Position numbers and translations under genes: made by a program
From: Salminus brasiliensis
Taxonomy: Eukaryota; Chordata; Actinopteri; Characiformes; Bryconidae
NCBI RefSeq assembly: GCF_030463535.1
Contig: NC_132894.1
Coordinates: forward strand, 30,761,125 to 30,825,124
DNA: 64,000 bases
Direction of reading: 5' to 3'
Part shown: in pieces, positions 57,607 to 64,000 of the stretch
Numbering within the stretch: position 1 is the stretch's first letter
Layout of the letters: every line of letters starts with the position of its first letter
Notes under the pieces: model-generated
The model's database searches: none
Told to the model about the DNA's origin: nothing
What the model saw: only the letters and a program-made list of their open reading frames with translations

Positions 57607-57914
57607 GTGCTGGGCAATATTACGATTACAATTAATAAACAATTAAATAAATTATTTTATTATTTTTGTTTTGGAACATGCTGCTCAAGCTGGCTGTAAG
57701 CTTCCTTTGTTTGGATTATCCTCCATGTTGCTTCCATATTGCAGACTGCAGGGGGGGGGGGGTTGTCATGTGACTATACATGTGGAAGTATGTTTTTTTT
57801 TTAAGGCGCAGTACATAAACAGAATTTAAAAACAAAAATATATAATCAATATAAGCAAGATGTATTCAGTTAGAGGTTCTGAATGATTAATTGTCGCTGA
57901 ATTGCCCAGCCCTA
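57607..57914. mobile_element. hAT-like MITE, second and related
   Basis: Ends 'gtgctgggcaatattacgat' and 'attgcccagccct' are inverted and like those at 57260. G run at 57750-57761. No clear target duplication. Confidence 0.6.
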
Positions 57915-58744
57915 GACTAAACACAAATGCATTTTTCACTTAAAAATATTAAACGTATAAAGAAACAACCTGTCCTATGCAGTTAGATACTGGCGAAAGC
58001 TGATCTCTGACAATTTGTTTTGACCTTACATTTAGGCTGATTATTCACAGAGCAGGCTGAGTAAGAGCTGATGTGTGAATGTAAGAATTGAGAAGCTGTA
58101 ATGTTGCGACACCGTTTTGCACGCTTGCTTAATGTGACTATTGCACACTAAAACCCAAAGGCCTAACGGTAAGTCAAAAAAGCACTAGCCAAGTCTGAGA
58201 AAGGCTATTCTCAGTCTGCTTGCTTTCTATATGTGAACAGCGTCCTCCCCAAGATCAGAGGCAGAAGCAACCTATGTTGTTGCTTAACCACAGACAGCAA
58301 CAGGCCTGCAATGGCGAACTGTGTTTCAGATTAGCATTTAGGGTACTAGAAGCACCGACAGGTGCTGAAGAACGAAAAACAAATAAAGTACCTGAACTGT
58401 TTATTAAAATGTTTATTCAATTAGCATGACTGTTAGTTAAAATGTGAAGAAAATAGATGAGTATATTAGTATATAAGTGAGCAATAGCAATTTTGGATGG
58501 GCTCATTTGAACTGTTCAGGTTGATCAGGTTGAAGTCAGACAAGTGTGGACTGAACAAAACCCAGTCTTGTGGGGTTGCACTACACATCATTACCTTAAA
58601 TTAATGATAATTTATGTGTCATTTCAATAATTAATTAACTTTATACATCCTTATGATCTCCAAGTGAACATAAAATATCAAACGCAATCTACAAGACTAT
58701 GCTAATGTTTTCGGCAGCTGTTACATCAGGAATTGAATAGCTCC
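57915..58744. other. nothing recognised
   Basis: No gene or repeat assigned. Confidence 0.4.
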
Positions 58745-58985
58745 TTACCTGGGCAGTAAGTGTATATTGCTTATTTGCTCAGTAATGCGCTAATATTAGA
58801 GTAAATACTAATAACATACATAACCTACAGATAATCCTGGTTTTCCATCACTGTGTTCATTAAAACATCTCCAAAGCTCTCCACATGGGAGTCTAGAATT
58901 ATTTAGAGTTCTCATCTTTGGTAAATCAGTGTGTAAAGATGCTAAATCCGGTGAGCCGGTGATGGAATTGAACACTGGGAGCATC
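58745..58985 (-). repeat. dispersed repeat U, copy 2 (inverted)
   Basis: The reverse complement follows 43361-44320: 'gtgttcaattccatcacc', 'gactcccatgtggagagctt', 'tggagatgtttta', 'caatatacacttactgccca'. About 750 bp of the first copy is absent. Confidence 0.65.
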
Positions 58986-60240
58986 CAGGAGCAATCTGGA
59001 ACCAAGGTTTTACAGGTTCTTCAGGCTAGATCCCAACTACTTTCTTCAGAATGAAAAGTTCTTGTTCCTTTTACTGTATTTAAGTTTACCTGCATCTGTT
59101 CTAATGAGACCTGGAGCTTATACAGTAAAAACTCTCATATTGCTGAGAGAAATGCTCTAAAGTAACGTGACGCCGAGGTGCCGAAAACGCTTGCACTGCA
59201 CTGTATATCATATTAATAAACATATATAATGCATTTTTTGTGCATGGTTCATAGAATCAAATGGAATAAGGTGGCCCCTCAAACAGCTTTCATTCGCTTT
59301 GATGTAGATGATCAAACCACAGTACAAACAGCAGCACGTCAGGACAGGAAGAAGGATGTCACCCTGAACTTGTTCTTATCAGTGCTCCTGCGCGAAGTCT
59401 TCTAATAGCACCACTGACGACAAGGACCGGAACTAGAGGTCAAACCAACGCACATAAAGGTGCGATAGCCAGACATAACAGTGGGATTCGACTTCATGAG
59501 TGTGAAGGACGTGTTAAATAAAGAGAGAGACAAACAGAAGTTGTGAACTAAGCCAGGGGCTTCTTGCTTCACTTCCTTCGAGGCGGTCAGCGTATGATAG
59601 CGTGATAGTCCTGAAGCGTTGGACAGACAAACAATCAAAAAGCAGAAGTGAGAACTGTGACTGGTTATGTAAGAACGCTCCACACATTCATCACCTACCG
59701 AATCTCCACAGTATGGTCCGCACAGTGCAGCTTTCAATTTGGAATTCAATCGAGCAGTAAGTCGACTCTGTCCCTGCAGGTGCTCGATAATTATGGGAGA
59801 TCTAAATATGTGCCATTTAAGCCTTTAATGCTGACTACATCTGACCACATCTCCTTTCAGACAGTTCAGACAGTGTTCCCTTTAGCTCCTTTCTTTTAAA
59901 GACCAGAGGAGTTCCAGCTTGTGCATGTCCATGTTGTCAGTTTTCAATCTAGCCCTAAAACATTTGCAAGAGCTTTTACAGACCCAGGGCTTCTTGCTCT
60001 GTGAATTCTGTATGTTTGTGGTCAAGTGTGAAAGTTGTTTTCGAGCCCAGGAGCAGGCCAGAGATCCAGTCTCTAGTCGCCCTGAAATTGGTGGTCTGGA
60101 GTTCGCTTCAACCGGACTCTGACGGGTCTGCGGCCTGCTGCATGTGTAGAAGCTATCCGCTCCCGGCACTGCGTCTGGGGTTACACAACTGGTTGAAGGT
60201 GTCCAGAAAGCACTGTTCTTCGCTACTTGACTGTTTGTAT
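58986..60240. other. nothing recognised
   Basis: Open frames at 59402-59749 and 59882-60253 (minus) and 60001-60381 (plus) resemble no known protein. Confidence 0.4.
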
Positions 60241-60470
60241 CCAAGGAAAACATTTACCTTTACATTCACGGCATTCAGCTGGCGCTCTTATCCAGAGCAA
60301 CTTACAAGGTTATTACAGAGGTGGACCAACCTAGTGTTAGGAGTCTTGCCCAAGGACTCTTATTGGTGTAGCGCAGGATAGTCACCCAGACCGGGAATCA
60401 AACCCCAGTCTCCCACGTGTTGTGGTAGTTCCCTGGCAGGTAATGGTGTTATCCATAGCGCCACACCAAC
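60241..60470 (+). repeat. dispersed repeat Q
   Basis: 'acattcacggcattcagctg' + gcgctc + 'ttatccagagcaacttacaa', then 'gtcttgcccaaggactctta' and 'gggaatcaaaccccagtctc' are words of a very common fish interspersed repeat. Confidence 0.75.
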
Positions 60471-60719
60471 CACAAGGAACCAGGAATGGTAACAAACAGA
60501 TGAACCTGAGTCTTACCACTCTGTGAAAATGCAGCAGAAAAGTGAAGTTCCAAATCACGCGATCGAGCCACGACTCGAATGGAAATTACTGTGTGAAAGC
60601 AAACCAGTGATAATGAGCCCCCTCCCTCAAACGAGCCCAGAATCAGTCCCAGGTTCGGACTCATGTATCCAGGGCAAGCGTGAAAACAAAAGAACATGAT
60701 TTATTACTGTTTGCTATCT

Positions 60720-61050
60720 GAAATGTGCTTCTTTTTTAGTTTATGACCGGAGATGCTAGGCTAATGCTAATGCTTCAGAAATCTCACAAAAAGCTACGTA
60801 AACACGTAATGTTAGTACAAACAGAATGAATAGACCTAATTTGAGGTTGGTGACAGTCCAAGTCCAGTGTGTGTTAGCATTAGCCAACAAACGTTAGCCC
60901 ATAACATCTTCAATTGTAAACTAAACAAGCAGATATCTTCAGATTTCTTCAGATATCACACACGTCTTGGCCGATCCACTGCATCCCGGTGGCCAGTGAT
61001 GAATCTTGTTAATCTGACTGCTCGTGGAACTATTCCTTTAAGTCTTTTCA
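60720..61050 (-). repeat. dispersed repeat family N, copy 3 (inverted)
   Basis: 'cagtccaagtccagtgtgtg' and 'ggaactattcctttaagt' are reversed relative to 51408. Confidence 0.5.
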
Positions 61051-61104
61051 ACACATCTGAAGGGATTTTTCAGTAAAGACTCCCCTAACGCTGCCGTGCA
61101 GTCT

Positions 61105-61260
61105 AGGAATAGGCCCGAGACATACCCAGCTCTAAACATACCCGGGAAAGATGAAACACTACAACACTTTGCCCTTGTTTACAACTCCCAGCAGCACAAT
61201 CTGAATCACAAAAGCACTCTGCGGTTGGAAAAAATCAACCCTAGATTCTCTAAAACGCCA
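61105..61260 (+). repeat. direct duplication, left copy
   Basis: Pairs with 61944-62095: 'aggaataggcc'/'agaataggcc', 'acactacaacactttgccct'/'acactacaacatcttgccct', 'agcactctgcggttggaa'/'agcactctgcagctggaa'. Confidence 0.75.
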
Positions 61261-61943
61261 AGCTGAAAAAACAAGCATCTTGGCACTCGATGCTTCTGCA
61301 GAAGCAAAGATGCAGAAGCACACAGGTTGACCTTATTTCCGGAAGCTGCAGATGAACATGCAATGCCTTTGCGCTGGAAATCCTACTACGCTGGGGGACC
61401 ATGTGTCAACGCAAACCCCCAAAAGTACAAGAGATCACACACTGGGAAGCTTAAATAACACAGTGAGGGTCTTGCCACTGTTTACGTCACATTTGGGAAA
61501 GAGAAAATCAGGCGGCGAAGACCAAACGAAGACTCTGTGTAGAGGCGTGAGTGCATGCGAGCCTGTGTCTATGGTTTTAAGCTGTAGCAAAACAGATGAA
61601 TGACTAACAGGATGTGCTCCAATGAGTCAAAGGAGACGGGTGGGGGGGCAATCTTTATTTGGTTTGTTACTGTAGCTGTTAACACACTCAGCTCCACAAA
61701 GGCCTGCCCTACTAGAAAAACCCTATGCTAAAGGAGATTGTGGTGGTGGTACTTCACACTGCCATTGGGCACTTCTGCAACTGACTGATCCAGATTCCAA
61801 AGAAGCTGGTTACCCTCGCTGTAGTGACTGGGTTATATCCTAGACATGAGGATGCCGCATGTAAGCTTCCTTATATTTCGCTAACTGGTCACCTCGAAAT
61901 CAACTCCCACGACTGTTCTTCTCCTTATATTCGGCCTTCTGCC

Positions 61944-62095
61944 TAAGAATAGGCCGTCCACGTTTAAACATGCCGAAGAAAAGAGACACTACAACATCTT
62001 GCCCTTGGTTAAAACTCCTAAGAGCATGATTTACATCATAGCAGCACTCTGCAGCTGGAACAATCGCTCATGATTCTGTGGAAAAACAATGAAAC
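61944..62095 (+). repeat. direct duplication, right copy
   Basis: See 61105-61260; about 840 bp apart, same orientation. Confidence 0.75.
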
Positions 62096-62408
62096 CACAG
62101 CAATGAGCATTTGAGAATTGATTGATTTTGATCTCTGAAAGAGAGACGAGACCCTAGTTTGATCTCTCGTCTCCCTGATACTGCAAACTAGTTGCCCTGC
62201 CAATCAAAACCAATGTGTCTTGCCTGCTGTTGCTTTTACTTAGCACTATCAACTATCCGACTGCCTCAAAATCTGCAGACTAGAGCCAAGCAGCTCAATC
62301 TTATGTAGACGGAGAATCGAGAACTGAGCAAAACAGTTAAGTTAGTGACTAGTGACTGTCCTGTAGCTAACAGTAAACCTTCAACAAGACATTAAAGGAC
62401 ATTAGACA

Positions 62409-62491
62409 TAAAGAGGTGTGTTACCTTTAAAGAAATGAGTTTTAAAATAAAAACAAATAAAAAAGGAAATGAAAGGTAACACACCTCTTTA
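62409..62491. repeat. perfect 20-bp inverted repeat (hairpin)
   Basis: 62409-62428 is exactly the reverse complement of 62472-62491 (core gaggtgtgttacc), with a 43-nt A-rich loop. Not extended outwards. It could be the tips of a tiny mobile element or a hairpin RNA. Confidence 0.9.
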
Positions 62492-62514
62492 TAAGCCTAA
62501 TAAAGGTGCCCTAG

Positions 62515-62990
62515 TGTCAGGTCCCCGCCGCCACGGGGGGCAGTCCCAGGCCGCGTCCCGCAGGCTCTCCTCTGGACTTTTTTATGTTGAAGTTTTGTTA
62601 ATGTCTAGTTTTACAGACTTTTAAGTTGACTTCCATGCTTATGTCTCACGTCACGGTTTAGTTGTTTTCAGGTGTGTTTCGTTTGTGTTCTTTGTTCTGT
62701 TGATTCGGTTCACCTGAGGCTGTGGTATTTAAGGAGCTAGCGTGAGATACCCGTTGCCGAGAATTGTTTACTCTGAGCCATCCTGGTGCGGTGGCGTCTG
62801 ACTGTAGTTCACGGTCAAGTTTTAAGGTTCGAGAGACCACGAAGACGGCAGAACGGCTTCCTCGTTCTGCTACATCCAGTTCATCGTATTGTTCATGGGC
62901 GTGCCACATTCAGTTTAAATTACTCTTGCGTTGTACTATCCCTGCGAGTGTTCATCCCTCTTTGTCAGACCTAGCCAGTCATCGAGTCAC
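62515..62990 (+). mobile_element. LTR-like block related to 44450-45155
   Basis: Starts TGTCAG and shares 'cacctg-ggctg-g-tatttaaggagc' with the candidate LTR at 44450, at a similar distance from the start. No 3' end or internal coding part recognised. Confidence 0.4.
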
Positions 62991-62999
62991 CTAGAATGG

Positions 63000-64000
63000 A
63001 GAGCTCTATTCCTCTTGGGATTGCTCATAGTAGTGAGTTTGGTACAGGTAGAACAGAGCTGAAAACAGACCAATTCCAAAAGCTCACAACTGTTACATCA
63101 CAGTCTTGACTCTTGTTACTTATGCCCACAAAACTGACATACTCCCCAGTCCACTAGTGAAAGTCTTTGGGGAAATAAGCTAGGTTGGCCACAAAAGGGG
63201 GAAGGGCAGACCGGGTGCAAGGCTAAAAGCCGGGGGACAGTGCTGCAGCTGCTAGGGGGGGCCAGGAGAGAAGGCCCATCCAGGTGCTAGGCGAGTGTAT
63301 GCAAGGCTAAAAGCTAATCCAGTTATTTCCTTCAGCTAGCAAAGCGCACACAGTCCTGAGAGGACAGTCTCTGATAAGATTCTGGAAAAATGACAAAATA
63401 ACAGTTGCAGTCACGCCGATCAGCTATGCTAGGCTAAGCTAGGCTAGGTTATGTAATGCTACGCTATGTGGCTATTGTGATTGGTGCTGTCACAGTGCTG
63501 TAAACCAGCCAATAAAAGCTGAGCTTGTCTTTTTTTCTCCACAAATCCTCCGTAAAAGGAAAAACAGCAAGTCAAATCAAAACAATTTGCAACTCGAGTG
63601 TTTCAGACAAGATTATTTTACGTGTAAAAGTAATGCCGAATGAAAGCCAAATCTGGCAACCTATGCGGGTGAACACACACAGGGCAGCACACTTGTCACT
63701 GCGTGTTTTTGTAATGAACAGACAATGGGACGGGCAGCACTAAAACCGCAGGGCAAAGTCATGCTTTGGTCCACGTTCAAAATATCCCCCTGCTCAGAGT
63801 GAGGGGCTCCAGGGGGCCTCAGCTGCCATGCCAAACACAACAGAGGTGACAGCCCAAGTTGTGATGGACAGCCTTGGGCGCTGTCGCTCACGAGCAGACT
63901 GGGCCTCTCCCGCTGTCACTATGGTAACAGTTCTTTCTTTTTTGGCTCCAAGTGAAGGGTGGCTGAGGGTGGAGGGATGAGGTGCTGTTGGGAGGATGCT
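63000..64000. other. nothing recognised
   Basis: Short degenerate 'gctaggctaa' repeat at 63425-63450. No gene, exon or mobile element recognised up to the window end. Confidence 0.4.

Larger units (their letters stand above)
48740..64000 (-). other. hnrnpll: presumed hnrnpll intron 1 (exon 1 not found)
   Basis: hnRNP LL proteins have an acidic, Ser/Gly-rich N-terminal segment before SPVVHVRG. I found no reading frame of that type with a donor here on the minus strand. Either the exon lies beyond 64000 or the annotated start differs. The stretch holds only repeats and unassigned sequence. Confidence 0.5.

Noticed and set aside
59402..60381. Possible separate gene at the right end (several frames above 110 residues)
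   Set aside because: No known motifs, overlapping frames on both strands, no supported splice pattern.
62409..62491. Annotating the hairpin as a microRNA
   Set aside because: Long A-rich loop and no star/guide evidence; reported only as an inverted repeat.

Overview
This window is vertebrate nuclear DNA, most probably from a bony fish. It has small exons with conserved splice sites separated by kilobase introns, and no prokaryotic gene layout. It has long CA, TA, GA, ATT and GATA microsatellites. It is loaded with fish-type mobile DNA: Tc1/mariner transposases and their deletion derivatives, hAT-like and piggyBac-like MITEs, L2/CR1-like LINE pieces and LTR-like blocks. The species cannot be told from the sequence alone.

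Two genes are recognisable, both on the minus strand. At the left edge (72-440, probable first exon and CpG-rich promoter near 1578-1700) lies the 5' end of ist1, the ESCRT-III regulator; the rest of it runs off the left of the window. From 15624 to 48739 lie twelve coding exons of hnrnpll (heterogeneous nuclear ribonucleoprotein L-like), a splicing regulator with four RRM domains. I fixed every exon boundary by splice sites and reading frame; together they encode 478 residues plus the stop codon. Only the N-terminal coding exon was not found; it should lie to the right, so the first intron is at least 15 kb.

Layout: 1-1700 ist1 5' part; 1700-15120 intergenic, mostly repeats, including a 1.28-kb hAT-like element ending just beyond the hnrnpll 3' UTR; 15120-48740 hnrnpll with Tc1 derivatives in most of its larger introns; 48740-64000 probable hnrnpll intron 1, with a 1.4-kb degenerate minisatellite, microsatellites, MITEs, an LTR-like block and some repeat-free islands.

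The most informative biology is in hnrnpll itself. Intron 4 (34192-38226) has no GT-AG ends but fits a U12-type AT-AC intron very well. The next intron is only 143 nt and its transcript is CA-rich, the binding preference of hnRNP L proteins, which suggests auto- or cross-regulation. Most other material is decayed mobile DNA. I saw no wholly new gene system.
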